A program made the position numbers and the translations under genes. A stretch of DNA of 64,000 nt from positions 149,572-213,571 of the forward strand of contig CANHHA010000001.1 in the NCBI GenBank assembly GCA_947460825.1, in the 5' to 3' direction. Below the pieces are notes generated by a model that was not told where the DNA came from, did not search any database, and saw only the letters and a program-made list of their open reading frames with translations. The DNA is from Flavobacteriales bacterium. GTDB lineage: Bacteria; Bacteroidota; Bacteroidia; Flavobacteriales_D; Crocinitomicaceae. Of this stretch, positions 10,821-22,200 are shown piece after piece; the stretch's first letter is position 1; each line of letters opens with the position of its first letter.

Positions 10821-11746
10821 TTGTTGGTGTTATACCTAAGTGGTTTTGAATAAGAATTGAACAGAACATTCATATAGTATTTTGTTGCGCCAAAATAAGC
10901 CTTAAAACTGAGCCAATAGTCTTTTTTGTAGGATTTATCCATAAATGGAAGCAGGAAGAAATTACTTGAAAAATTTAAGCAATTGAGCCAGAAAAATAGG
11001 ATGACCCCTAAAGTACCTCTCGCTTTCAAAAATAATAGACAATTACTAATGTTTCTTTGGGTATTAGTTTTTAGTTTATTCGATTGAGTGGCTTCACCAA
11101 TATGAAGTACTTGGATATCACTATAAAATGAAATACAGAAACCTCTTTTAATAGCTCGATGACAAAGTTCTATTTCTTCTGCGTATAAAAAAAAATCTTC
11201 ATCGAAGAAAATATCCTCTTGTAGCATTGATTTTGAAAGAATCATACATGATCCATGAACAGCTTTTACAGTTTCTAAAGGGGGAGGTAAAATACGTAAT
11301 TTATCGATAATCAGGTTTTGCCTAAGTATTTGGCGAAAAGACGCATACTCACTGTAGAAGGAATTTGAGTTTTTCCCATTAGAATCTATTAACTGAACCC
11401 CAGCAATAGCTGGTTCGTCTTTATCATGGTTAAATCGATGGTACAGATCAATTAACTTATTAGAATCTATTATTGAGTCTGGGTTTAAAAGGAGAATGGT
11501 TTCATATTGTGCTATCTTGAAAGCACGGTTATTTGCCTTTCCGAATCCTACGTTGTATTCATTTGAGATCCAGATTATTGTCGGATATATTTTTTTAACA
11601 CGAGTTTGATCATCTGAATTTGAACCATTGTCTGAAATAATTACTTCGTAAGGGAAATCGTAATCAGCATGTAAAAAATGGCCAATACACTGCAGAATCA
11701 GATCAACAGACCAATAGTTTACAATAACAATACTCAATCCTTTCAT
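10817..11746 (-). CDS. GT2-family (rhamnosyltransferase-like) glycosyltransferase
   Basis: LSIVIVNYWSVDLI, SDNGSNSDD, LLLNPDS, FFLYAEEIELCHRA. Confidence 0.85.
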   Translation of the reverse strand: MKGLSIVIVNYWSVDLILQCIGHFLHADYDFPYEVIISDNGSNSDDQTRVKKIYPTIIWISNEYNVGFGKANNRAFKIAQYETILLLNPDSIIDSNKLIDLYHRFNHDKDEPAIAGVQLIDSNGKNSNSFYSEYASFRQILRQNLIIDKLRILPPPLETVKAVHGSCMILSKSMLQEDIFFDEDFFLYAEEIELCHRAIKRGFCISFYSDIQVLHIGEATQSNKLKTNTQRNISNCLLFLKARGTLGVILFFWLNCLNFSSNFFLLPFMDKSYKKDYWLSFKAYFGATKYYMNVLFNSYSKPLRYNTNK

Positions 11747-12672
11747 TATTTAAGTATAATGGACTTAATAAATTTGTAAGCATAATGGCGATCAATTTTC
11801 CACAACTTAAGGTGAATTCTAATAGCTTCATTTAAGCTCACCTCCTTCCGAAAATAATTACAGTATTTAAAGATGAGTCTATCGCTGAGTATTCTTTTTT
11901 TATCGGGATAAAAATTAATTAAGTAAATATAAAGATTTATGTTTTCAAAAAAAGTAGCCAATTGTTTACTTTTTTGTTTCCGCACGGTATTTTCATGAAT
12001 TCTAAAATTATTCATAAGGGCTGGCGTGAAGTATACGTCACCTTTTTGAGCTAGTAGAATCCAGAAATACCAATCACCATAGAGCTTAAAATCAAGAATT
12101 GAATTTATGTAATTGTTTCTAAGAGCGCTTTTTCTGAACAGAACTGCACTTGCGTTTGGAATGTTATTTTCGGCAAGTAATAATTCTTGTATAAACTCAC
12201 CTCCTTTTAAAACAAATTCACTCGAAAACCGCTGATCCTGAGCAATATTTGGTAATGAGGTATAGTTTAAATAGTTTGTTCTTTTGCCATTTTCATCAAT
12301 TATTTTAGATCCACAATAACCAAGAACTACATTTTCATGATTCAGCATTTTCTGAATCATCGTTTGTAGGAAGTCTTCTTCTGCAGCATCATCACTTTCA
12401 GCAATCCATATAAAATCTCCTGAACATTTGTCAATGCCTTTCAACCATTGCTTGAACGTTGATCCAGAATTAATATCATTAGTTATAATACCTTTTACTT
12501 TAGGATTATTACTAAATAAATTGATCGTGTTTAAGCTGTCATCCGTTGATTTATCATCCAAAATTATTACTTCGATATTTGAGTAGGATTGATTCAAAAT
12601 TGAATTAATCCGATCAATAAGAAATTTTGAATGGTTATAATTCGGCAGTATAACAGAAACTAATGGGGTCAT
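11746..12672 (-). CDS. GT2-family glycosyltransferase
   Basis: VSVILPNYNHSKFLIDRINSILNQSY, ILDDKSTDDS, WIAESDD. Confidence 0.88.
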   Translation of the reverse strand: MTPLVSVILPNYNHSKFLIDRINSILNQSYSNIEVIILDDKSTDDSLNTINLFSNNPKVKGIITNDINSGSTFKQWLKGIDKCSGDFIWIAESDDAAEEDFLQTMIQKMLNHENVVLGYCGSKIIDENGKRTNYLNYTSLPNIAQDQRFSSEFVLKGGEFIQELLLAENNIPNASAVLFRKSALRNNYINSILDFKLYGDWYFWILLAQKGDVYFTPALMNNFRIHENTVRKQKSKQLATFFENINLYIYLINFYPDKKRILSDRLIFKYCNYFRKEVSLNEAIRIHLKLWKIDRHYAYKFIKSIILK

Positions 12673-13385
12673 TTTATAAAAAATTTACTAATCATGTAGT
12701 GGAACTTCACTTTAATAGTTCTCTTCCTTAATTCTTTTTTGATGATTTTTTGGATATTCTTTAGAAACATAGTGTCTGTAGCTGCACTTACTCCGTTTTC
12801 GTTGTAACATGCTATGATCTGATCGACGAATTTAGAGGCATACTTATCCATCCATTTTAAATTGAATTCCCAGTCGGCATATAACTTATAATCTGTGTTG
12901 AAATAACCAATTTCTTGAAATAGATTTCGATTGTAAAAAATAGCTTGATGACAAATGTTCTTATAGCTAAGTCTAAATAAGTTGAAATCTCTGTCGTATT
13001 CGAGTCTGGAATTTTGAAATTTTACTTTGCCATATACTACCATCAACTCTTGATGATCTTTTATGGAGTTATAAACATGTTGTAATACAGAATTTGTATA
13101 AAAATAATCATCAGAGCCGGTGAAGTAAATCCAATCTCCAGTGGCTTCAACTATTCCTTTATTCATTCCATCATAAATACCGTCATCCTTTTTTCTAAAA
13201 TATTTTATTCGAGAATCTGAAAGAAAGTTCTCAATTAATAATTGGGTTAAATCAACACTTTCACTGTCCATTATAATTAATTCCCAATTTGTATACGTTT
13301 GATCAAGGACGCCACGAATTGTCCGCTCAATAGTTTTTTCTCCATTGAAAACAGGTAGAATAATGCTAAATAATGGATCAGTCAT
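12669..13385 (-). CDS. GT2-family glycosyltransferase
   Basis: FSIILPVFNGEKTIERTIRGVLDQTY, DDGIYDGMNKGI, FTGSDDYF. Confidence 0.9.
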   Translation of the reverse strand: MTDPLFSIILPVFNGEKTIERTIRGVLDQTYTNWELIIMDSESVDLTQLLIENFLSDSRIKYFRKKDDGIYDGMNKGIVEATGDWIYFTGSDDYFYTNSVLQHVYNSIKDHQELMVVYGKVKFQNSRLEYDRDFNLFRLSYKNICHQAIFYNRNLFQEIGYFNTDYKLYADWEFNLKWMDKYASKFVDQIIACYNENGVSAATDTMFLKNIQKIIKKELRKRTIKVKFHYMISKFFIK

Positions 13386-14329
13386 AAATTGAAATTAAAA
13401 AAACTCTTTTTTGGGCATTGAATTATTTGTAGGATTTCATTTTCATGACGATTCCAATTTTCTCTAATTTCAAATGATTTTGCAATAGAATTTTCTTGTA
13501 TTTTTTTAAAATCGATTTCTAAACTTATATTTAAGCTTGCGTCAGCGTTAAGTAAAAAACCGTTTATTTCATGTGTCACATATTCATTGAATGTAGGGAA
13601 ATTAAATCCAATTAATATTTTTCCTTTTGACATTGCCTCGAGAAACGACATTCCTATTCCTTCAAATTTGCGAGGGGCGAGATAAAAAGTACATTTTTCT
13701 ATTAATAACAAATAATCTTGTTGATTTTCGATCCAATTTGATACGAATACCGAAAATGTCTGATTTTCAATTTCATCATTTGATATCTGTAAAATATTCT
13801 CAGGATTATGTATCACTAATCGATCAACATTTAATTTTTGGCAAATAGCTTTCAAATCGGTCCAGTTAATATCCCCGTTTCGAGACCAGAAAAACAGCGA
13901 TTTTTCATCGTCAATTTTGTTAGATTCTATATTTAAAGGGGGCATATATTGAAAAAAATATAGATTTTTAAAACCAATTTTCAACATTTCGTCGTATAAT
14001 TTTCTGCAAAAACAAATAACTTTCAATTTTTTTATTTCATTTTTCAGGTAATATTTTTTTGTTATTAAATAATCGTCGTACATAGGAAAGAAGGTAACAT
14101 TATTGCACTTAATTTTTTTTAAAAATCCATATGGGAAGTTTTGCCAAAAACAAATGAAATCAGGGTTTATATTATTTATAGTTCCAATCAGATAACTTTT
14201 ATCATCTTTAAATTGATCAAAATAAATAAGAATAATCTCGTGCTTTAAACTTAATAAATTCTTTATAAAGTTACTTGAACCAGTTTTTTCATGAAATGGA
14301 TGATCAACGAAAACTATTTTGCTTTTCAT
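13382..14329 (-). CDS. glycosyltransferase (GT-B type)
   Basis: C-terminal GIGMSFLEAMSKGKILIGFNFPTFNEYVTHEINGFL. Confidence 0.7.
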   Translation of the reverse strand: MKSKIVFVDHPFHEKTGSSNFIKNLLSLKHEIILIYFDQFKDDKSYLIGTINNINPDFICFWQNFPYGFLKKIKCNNVTFFPMYDDYLITKKYYLKNEIKKLKVICFCRKLYDEMLKIGFKNLYFFQYMPPLNIESNKIDDEKSLFFWSRNGDINWTDLKAICQKLNVDRLVIHNPENILQISNDEIENQTFSVFVSNWIENQQDYLLLIEKCTFYLAPRKFEGIGMSFLEAMSKGKILIGFNFPTFNEYVTHEINGFLLNADASLNISLEIDFKKIQENSIAKSFEIRENWNRHENEILQIIQCPKKSFFNFNL

Positions 14330-14346
14330 AAGTCCATTAATATTGT

Positions 14347-15294
14347 TTATTTAGATTGGATCAAATTTCTATTAAGTTTTAAAGCTACTTTCCATTCGGC
14401 TCTGAAGATTTTAAAAAACCTAGAAGTGTAAGGTTTAAATAGAAATAGAATTTTCATTCTACGAAAACTATTTAAGCAATTGTATTCAGCTGTTGGTTTA
14501 ATGCGCTTATAAAATTCAAATTGTAAATCTTTTATGTCATTATCAAACCTGTTTTTTAACTCACTATTGATCAATGAATACATTTTCAAACGATTTAAAT
14601 ACAGGTTAAAGTTTTCTTTATGTTGAATCGTATTGCTGATGCCCCCTCGGTGTAATCTATATACGCTCATTTTTTCAGGAATACATATAAAATCGCCATT
14701 ACCTGACATCAATGCCAGTATTGGAAGATCACCACAAATTGACTCTTTCCAAATCCTAGTATTAAAATTGAGCAACTCTTTTTTGAAGACGATACTCCCA
14801 GTTGGAAACCATTGATTTATAACTTCACGAAATGTATGTTTTGTTTTATTTACTGTATAAATGAAGTTTATTAGCGTTCCTGTATCATTAAGGGACCAAG
14901 CATCGTGAACACATAGAGAAGAATTGGAATTTGCTTCAAGTAAGTCAACTTGTTTTTGAAGTTTTAATGGATCCGTCCAATAATCATCACCTTCGCAAAG
15001 TGCAATGTATTTCCCCTTTGCCTGTTCAATAGCCCAAATAAAATTAGGCATCATGCCTTTATTGCGCTCATGTTGCGTATACTTTATCCAATGCCCCTTC
15101 GGGTGTGTTTCGATGTAGGTTTTAACAATTTGGGATGTTTGATCTGGCGAACAATCATCTGCAATAATTAATTCAACAGGGAAATCGACCTCTTGCATCA
15201 ATACCCCTTCGATTGCTTCCGCAATAAAAGCTTCGTGCATGTAGGTAATCATGATGACACTTACCAAGGGCGTATTTTCAGCTATTTTTCTCAC
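14347..15294 (-). CDS. GT2-family glycosyltransferase
   Basis: VSVIMITYMHEAFIAEAIEGVLMQ, IADDCSPDQT, CEGDDYWTDP. Confidence 0.9.
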   Translation of the reverse strand: MRKIAENTPLVSVIMITYMHEAFIAEAIEGVLMQEVDFPVELIIADDCSPDQTSQIVKTYIETHPKGHWIKYTQHERNKGMMPNFIWAIEQAKGKYIALCEGDDYWTDPLKLQKQVDLLEANSNSSLCVHDAWSLNDTGTLINFIYTVNKTKHTFREVINQWFPTGSIVFKKELLNFNTRIWKESICGDLPILALMSGNGDFICIPEKMSVYRLHRGGISNTIQHKENFNLYLNRLKMYSLINSELKNRFDNDIKDLQFEFYKRIKPTAEYNCLNSFRRMKILFLFKPYTSRFFKIFRAEWKVALKLNRNLIQSK

Positions 15295-15944
15295 TTTGCT
15301 GGCACCCCTTTAACTGTAACTCCCGCTGGGACATCTTTTGTCACCACCGCCCCTGCCCCAATGATGGCCTTATCACCAATGGTTATGCCGGGAAGGATTA
15401 CTGAACCTGTGCCTATGAAACACCCATTTCCGATATTTACATTTCCTGAAATATGCACGCCAGGGCAAATCTCAGAAAATGAACCAATTTTTACATCATG
15501 ACCAATGGTGCAATTCAAATTAATCAAAACCCCTTTTGAGATATAGATATCATTTGTCAAAACACTTCCGGTCATTATGCATACTCCTTCTTCGACCATG
15601 TTATTAAAAGAACCAACCGACGCCTTTGGACTTATCAATGTCTCTAATCGTCCCCCCAAAGCGATGAATTGATTTGATAGTTGTTTTCGTAAGATCGGGT
15701 TTCCTATCCCCAATGCGAATAAGTTGGATTGTCCGTTGAAATGAGCTGTAACTTCCTTTTCAGTTTTTAAAATAGGGAACTTTCCAAAAAGTAGTCCCGG
15801 TAATTGAGTCGAAACATTGTCAAAAAACACCAAATTTTCTGTGTGCCCCAATTGGTGGCATACTTCAAGCAATTCCTTGGCAAAGCCTCCAGCACCTATA
15901 ATGACCATTGATTCTAAATTAAAAATTATTAATAATCGAGGCAA
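15291..15944 (-). CDS. NeuD/PglD-type sugar O-acyltransferase (left-handed beta-helix)
   Basis: VIIGAGGFAKELLEV plus hexapeptide repeats IGNGCFIGTGSVILPGITIGDKAIIGAGAVV. Confidence 0.88.
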   Translation of the reverse strand: MPRLLIIFNLESMVIIGAGGFAKELLEVCHQLGHTENLVFFDNVSTQLPGLLFGKFPILKTEKEVTAHFNGQSNLFALGIGNPILRKQLSNQFIALGGRLETLISPKASVGSFNNMVEEGVCIMTGSVLTNDIYISKGVLINLNCTIGHDVKIGSFSEICPGVHISGNVNIGNGCFIGTGSVILPGITIGDKAIIGAGAVVTKDVPAGVTVKGVPAK

Positions 15945-16995
15945 TGCCCTTTACTTCATTTTCACTCAACCCATAAAATAACGGTAAACATAAAATCCGT
16001 GAAGAGACATCCGAAGCAATCTCACAGGTGCTTTGCGGAACATACGGTAACTGGGTAAGTGATGGATAAAAGTACCTGCGTGGAAATACCTCAGCAGTTT
16101 GTAACGATTTTTGCACTTCCATTAATTGATTTTCAGATTCAAGCAGCACTGGATAATATGCTGTATTCCAATTGGTTTCTTTTCTAATATTAATACGTAT
16201 TAGCGAGTCTAATTTCAAGTATTCAGTATACCACGATACCACTCGGCTTCGTTCCTCCAAGATCTCCTGCATATGCGGTAAAACCGCCAAACCCATGGCC
16301 GCCTGCAATTCACTCATCTTCCCATTGATTCCAAGTCCATGAAATCCTAAAGGACCATCATGGCCAAAGTTATGACTGTAATATAGCTGATTAAACAAGG
16401 CGGGATCTTTACAGAAAATCGCGCCTCCCTCTCCGGTATGGAACAATTTCGTGGCGTGAAAACTGCAGGTAGTTACATCCCCATATTCAAAAATACTTTT
16501 CCCTTTGTAGTTAACTCCGAACGCATGTGCACCGTCATATATTACCTTCAGGTTATGCTTCTTGGCAATTCGTTCTATTTCTTCTACGTTACACGGATTT
16601 CCAAACACGTGAGTCGCTAAAATACACGTAGTTTTTTCTGTAATCGCTGCTTCAATTTTGGTTTCATCAATGGTTAGGCATTCCGGGTGAATATCCACAA
16701 ACACGGGCGTACATCCTTCCCAAACAATCGCAGAGGTTGTCGCGACATACGAGAATGGTGTGGTAATGACTTCTCCGCCCTTCGCCAAACACTTCAATGC
16801 GATTTGCAAGGGAATCGTCCCGTTGTTCATGAGGATAATTTTCGCGTCTTCGAGATGGAGATACTCCGTGAGTTTAGCCTCTAATTCCAGAACCAAGGCT
16901 CCCCGATTCGTCAACCAACCGTTATTGTAGGCCCGTTGCACTTGAGCCGTGTATTCCTCCAAGGGCGGTAAAAACGATTTGGTTACGGGAATCAT
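15919..16995 (-). CDS. DegT/DnrJ/EryC1/StrS aminotransferase
   Basis: ITTPFSYVATTSAIVWEGCTPVFVDI, YDGAHAFGV, SFHATKLFHTGEGGAIF. Confidence 0.92.
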   Translation of the reverse strand: MIPVTKSFLPPLEEYTAQVQRAYNNGWLTNRGALVLELEAKLTEYLHLEDAKIILMNNGTIPLQIALKCLAKGGEVITTPFSYVATTSAIVWEGCTPVFVDIHPECLTIDETKIEAAITEKTTCILATHVFGNPCNVEEIERIAKKHNLKVIYDGAHAFGVNYKGKSIFEYGDVTTCSFHATKLFHTGEGGAIFCKDPALFNQLYYSHNFGHDGPLGFHGLGINGKMSELQAAMGLAVLPHMQEILEERSRVVSWYTEYLKLDSLIRINIRKETNWNTAYYPVLLESENQLMEVQKSLQTAEVFPRRYFYPSLTQLPYVPQSTCEIASDVSSRILCLPLFYGLSENEVKGIASIINNF

Positions 16996-18251
16996 GCGTT
17001 AATTTTAAAATCAATATTCGGTCGAACAAATCCCGGGAATTTACCATGCCAATTGGTGTTTTCTCGTTCTTCCTCCACCTCAAACGTTAATACCTCGTCA
17101 AAGTTAAAAAGCGGCTTTGCCGTATCTTGGACCAGCATGAAAGATACATAGAATACTCCTGTATTTAATAATTCTTTTGGAATCACACATCGTGCATGAT
17201 GAAGACCGACACCAAGCGTAGGCGGTGGTAATTGGGTAATTACATTGAACACACATTCTCCTGTTGCTGCAAAGAGGTGTAGGCTAAGATTAGCGACTAA
17301 GTCTTCTACATAATTCCAAAAACTTATGTTTATTTCAAGGGAGCTTTTTACCGTAATCATTGGTTTACCGTCTTCACGTATCGGTTTAAGCGCTATCGAT
17401 TTCAAGCGTGTAAATTCATTCCCTGGTGCCTCATGTTCTTCGTAGGAACGACCCCAGTCTGCTTTATTTCGGTTATTAAGATACGTTTCTATTACGTGGG
17501 AAGGGCTGCCTTCAGAAACAATAGTGCCATGCTCCAAGAGCAGGGCACGAGAACACAGATTCTTCACCGCTTCCATGTTGTGACTAACAAAAAGCACTGT
17601 TCTTCCTGCACTGGCCACATCCTTCATTTTCCCGATGCATTTTTTTTGAAAATCTACATCCCCCACTGCCAACACTTCGTCTACAATTAAAATCTCTGGT
17701 TCAAGATGAGCCGCTACAGCGAAGGCTAAACGAACATACATCCCTGAGGAATAGCGTTTAACGGGTGTATCAATGTATTTTTCAACGCCACTGAAGGAAA
17801 CGATTTCATCAAATTTTCTAGCAATCTCTTTTTTAGTCATCCCCAAAATGGCTCCATTCAAGTAAATGTTTTCCCTTCCTGTCAGCTCAGGATTAAACCC
17901 TGTTCCAACCTCTAACAAGGAGGCTACTCGTCCATTTAGCGTTATTCTTCCTTTAGTTGGCGAAGTCACCTTAGAAAGGATTTTTAACAAGGAACTCTTC
18001 CCTGCCCCATTGCGTCCGATAATACCCAGTACTTCCCCTTGATTTACAGCGAAATTAATGTCTTCCAGTGCCCATACAAAATCACCTTTCCCTTTCGTCG
18101 TTCGATCGTTTGTTTCAATGATTACCTCATACGGATCTGCCTTTCCTCTGATCTTATACCACCAGCGATTTACATCCTGAATTAAGGACCCAGTGCCTAC
18201 TTGCCCCAGTCGATATTGTTTAGATAAATGTTCTACCTTGATTACCTCCAT
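16992..18251 (-). CDS. wzt: polysaccharide ABC transporter ATP-binding protein with C-terminal extension
   Basis: Walker A GIIGRNGAGKSSLLK, YSSGMYVRLAFAVAAHLEPEILIVDEVLAVGD; ~170 aa C-terminal domain. Confidence 0.9.
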   Translation of the reverse strand: MEVIKVEHLSKQYRLGQVGTGSLIQDVNRWWYKIRGKADPYEVIIETNDRTTKGKGDFVWALEDINFAVNQGEVLGIIGRNGAGKSSLLKILSKVTSPTKGRITLNGRVASLLEVGTGFNPELTGRENIYLNGAILGMTKKEIARKFDEIVSFSGVEKYIDTPVKRYSSGMYVRLAFAVAAHLEPEILIVDEVLAVGDVDFQKKCIGKMKDVASAGRTVLFVSHNMEAVKNLCSRALLLEHGTIVSEGSPSHVIETYLNNRNKADWGRSYEEHEAPGNEFTRLKSIALKPIREDGKPMITVKSSLEINISFWNYVEDLVANLSLHLFAATGECVFNVITQLPPPTLGVGLHHARCVIPKELLNTGVFYVSFMLVQDTAKPLFNFDEVLTFEVEEERENTNWHGKFPGFVRPNIDFKINA

Positions 18252-18259
18252 ACTTCCAA

Positions 18260-19108
18260 CTATACGGTATCCATAAAGGACTGTTCAATGCGATTAAAAA
18301 CCAAAATTCCTAAGACCAAAACAACCAAGGTAAAACCAGCGGTATAAAGTAACCCATATACGTCGAATTGACCTATACCATAGATTGAATAACGCACATT
18401 CTCAAGAATTGAAGTCAAGGGATTGTAAGCTAAGGCGTCACGAATTCTACCGCTTGTAAAAGATAAGGGATAAATGACCGGCGTTGCATACATTAACAAC
18501 TGAACACCAAACGTAAGTAGAAAACTTAAATCCCGATATTTTGTGGTTAAGGCAGAAAATAAGATACCAAGACCCAAGCCTAAGAATCCCATGAGCATTA
18601 CGTAAAAAGGAAACAAAACAATGGTCCAATCCATGGAAATCTGTTGTGTCCCGCTCATGCTAAACATACCAATTAATATACTAAGAATTACCAGTTGTAT
18701 TAATAATTTGAATAACCCAGAAATTACAATGGAAATTGGAACGGTTAAGCGCGGGAAATAAACCTTTCCGAATAAATTTGAATTGGCAATGAAGGTCCCT
18801 GATGTTTTAGTAAAACACTCGGAAAAATATCCCCATATGGTTAATCCGGTGAAATAAAATAAAAATTGATGCACACCCTGTGTAGGAATTGAAGCAATCA
18901 TTCCAAAAACAACATAAAACATGAAGGACGTAAGTACGGGTTGAATTATAAACCAAAGGGGACCGAGAATGGTTTGTTTATATTGTGCAACAAAATCTCT
19001 TCGAACAAACAACAGAATTAAATCTCTATATCCCCACAATTCATGCAAGCGAACATCAAACATGCCTCGCTTAGGGGTAATCACCTCGACTTTACGCAAC
19101 GATTCCAT
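18260..19108 (-). CDS. wzm: polysaccharide ABC transporter permease
   Basis: RRDFVAQYKQTILGPLWFIIQPVLTSFMFYVVFG; adjacent to wzt. Confidence 0.92.
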   Translation of the reverse strand: MESLRKVEVITPKRGMFDVRLHELWGYRDLILLFVRRDFVAQYKQTILGPLWFIIQPVLTSFMFYVVFGMIASIPTQGVHQFLFYFTGLTIWGYFSECFTKTSGTFIANSNLFGKVYFPRLTVPISIVISGLFKLLIQLVILSILIGMFSMSGTQQISMDWTIVLFPFYVMLMGFLGLGLGILFSALTTKYRDLSFLLTFGVQLLMYATPVIYPLSFTSGRIRDALAYNPLTSILENVRYSIYGIGQFDVYGLLYTAGFTLVVLVLGILVFNRIEQSFMDTV

Positions 19109-19279
19109 CTACCAATCTCCTAAATGTATGAAGGCAAAGGTACGCTTTATAAAACAACATGTACCGAAGCCCTTGGGTATTCGAAGAAATGCTACCGTTC
19201 AACGAGTAAATATTCAATATGGTTGAAGATGTATTCAAATGAAACGAACACATGCTAAATATTTCTTATTTTTGGAAGG

Positions 19280-22200
19280 ATGCATCGAATGTTTCACCTT
19301 AGACTCCTACAAATTATTCTGATATGTTCATCAGGATTAGGAAGCTATTTTGCGCAACCTTTGAGTGGTATTTTACCCAAAAACCAGTCAAATCTTAGCA
19401 CCTTCAACGTATCCTTTCAATGGAACAACTCCCCAAACGCTGTAAATTATCGGGTTCAGTTTGCGAGCAACAATACCTTTAGTAGTAATTATACGCAATC
19501 TCCGCTTACTAACCTCACCTCTTGGAGTTCATTCGTTCCTACTCAAGGGACCTATTATTGGCGTATAAAAGCATACACAGCGAATGATTCCACCTGCTCA
19601 CCAACGTACACGTTCACGTATTTTACCCCATCTAATTTAAATTCCACCAGTTTATGGTTGAAAGCGGATGCTGGCGTTACCCCGGATGCAAGTAATAAAG
19701 TTCAACAATGGGCTGACTTGAGCGCGAACTCGCATGTGATGAGTCAAAACCTGGCAGCAAAAAGGCCCACTGTAGTAAATAATTCAGTCAATGGTTATCC
19801 AAGCATTAGTTTTGCTGGAGCTCAAGTACTAAGTGGTGGAGACATTTTGGACCTCGGTTTTAACTCGAGAGCCATGTTTGTCATTGGAAAAATGGCTGCC
19901 TCAAATCAAACGTTGCTCGCTAAATCAAGAGCAGCAAATGCTACTTTTCGCTATGCACTCCTCAAGGACGTAACCTCTACAGCCTTCCTATTTCAAAGCG
20001 ACAACAATACCAGTAATTATTCTGCTTTTAATACCACTAATTTTGCCTTGTATAATGCGTTTGTAAATCGAACTACTGCCAAGAATCACCTGGATGTGAA
20101 TAATTCTTCGTTAGGCATAAGTTCTTTTAATAGCAATCTACTCTTTGAATCTAACTTTCGTTTTTTAATCGGTGCATATAACAATGCAAATGACGATGGC
20201 GAACTCCTTTTTTTAAACGGGAATATTTGTGAGATAATTTTTGCCGACACCAACGATTCCTTGGATATTCAAAAAATCAAGAACTATTTAAAATTCAAAT
20301 ATACGCCTGTATTTAATTTAGGGAGTGACATTGCAATAAGCAATGGATTTTGTCCACAATCCTTAACTGCACCTGCCGGTTTTTCAAACTATCAATGGAG
20401 TACCGGCGCAACAACCGCTAGCATTTCAGTAAATCAATCTGGAACTTATTGGGTTTCAGCCAATGATGCCTTTGGATTCAAATGGTCCGACACTCTTTTT
20501 GTAAAATTCCCTACGATTGCTCCCCCTCCAAGCACGTCGATTTGCTCTAACAGTTCTGTTTTATGGAATACTGGATTAGGTGCTGGATTTACCCACCTGT
20601 GGAATACCGGATCCACTGCAAATCAACTAACGATAACTCAAGGCGGAACCTACAGCGTACAAATTACAGGAGCAGGTGGTTGTCCATCAGTTCTTCAACA
20701 AAACACATTTAGCATAGATACCTACCCATTGACTGCGTCGCTAGGCATCGATACCTCCTTGTGCATTGGAAATGTTGTTTCGTTGCAGCAAGGGGCACAG
20801 CAAACAACATCCTATGCATGGAACAACGGGACCACGGGAATCACCTTCCCTATTACTAACGGAGGAATGGCTGTTATTTCGTTAACCTCAACGAATGTTA
20901 ATGGATGTGTTGCGCAAGACACGATACTGGTCAACGTGAACGGTACCGCTCCAACGATAAACGTATCGCTTCCAATGACCAATTGCACAAATAGCTTATT
21001 TCAAGGTTCAAATCAATCCAGCGTTCCGTTGCCTGCTGCGATCACAAGTCAGGTATGGAGCTTTTCAAACGGAATTCAATTAAATGGAAACACCGTTCAA
21101 ACGACCTTCCCTACCACAGGATGGATCTATGGCTCAATCGAGGTCACGGCAAGCGATAATTGCAGTTCGTTAGATACCTTCTCCTTTTATGTTCATGTGC
21201 CTCCAACCTTAAACATACAACACAGCGGATCATGCAATAATGAGCTTATCTTATTTCAAGCAACGGACCTAAGCGGAAATCCACTAAGTACCTATGCTTG
21301 GGATTATCTTGGAGGTTTTGTAGATACAGACTCCATTGGAAGCCACCTGTTTAGTCAAGCCGGATTGAATCAAATTGCCTTAGTGGCACAAAACACTTAT
21401 GGATGCGCAGATACAGCAGCATATTCATTCAACGTGTTGGCAGCACCGAGCTCTATTTTCACCATTAACATTAGCTGTGAAGAAACCTTGATTTATCCGT
21501 TAAACTCGAGCATTGGAAACGATACAACTGGAATTCAATCCGTGCTGTGGGATTTTGGAAACAATACAACGTCTGCGGCATTTACTCCTTCCTATGCCTA
21601 CTCGTCGGAGGGATCGTATTCGATGTCTTTAATCTGTTATGCCGGCAATGGATGTACCGATTCGAGTTCACAAGTGGTCACAATTCATCCGATGCCCGAG
21701 TTAAATTGGAACCTAGCACCTGCCTGTAAAGACAATCCAACAGTTTTTACAAGCACAAGCACCATTTCAAGCGGAACCATCGATAGCACCTCATGGTTGG
21801 TTAATTTACAATACCCAATTGAGGGTATTCAAGGACAATATTCCTTTACCACCTTGGGGATTCAGTTTTTAACACTTTCCGCAGTTTCTAACATGGGCTG
21901 CCAAGCCGACACCTTAATTCAGGTCAATGTAAATCCGGAACTAAGCAGCAGTTTTGTGTATGAACCAGCAATTTGCATCGCAGGTGACGAGTTAACCCTG
22001 TCCTCCACCGCTAATGGTTCAAATACCATCGATTGGGTGATCAATGGCGTTTCGTATGAGGACACGATCTCGTTGAATTATCTGATTCCGGATTCATTAA
22101 TTGGCGGGGATCTATTTGTCTACAGCATAACGAGTAACTTGTATGGGTGTTCGGATACTACCCTGACAGTTATCCCAATCAATGAACCCCTATTGGAATT

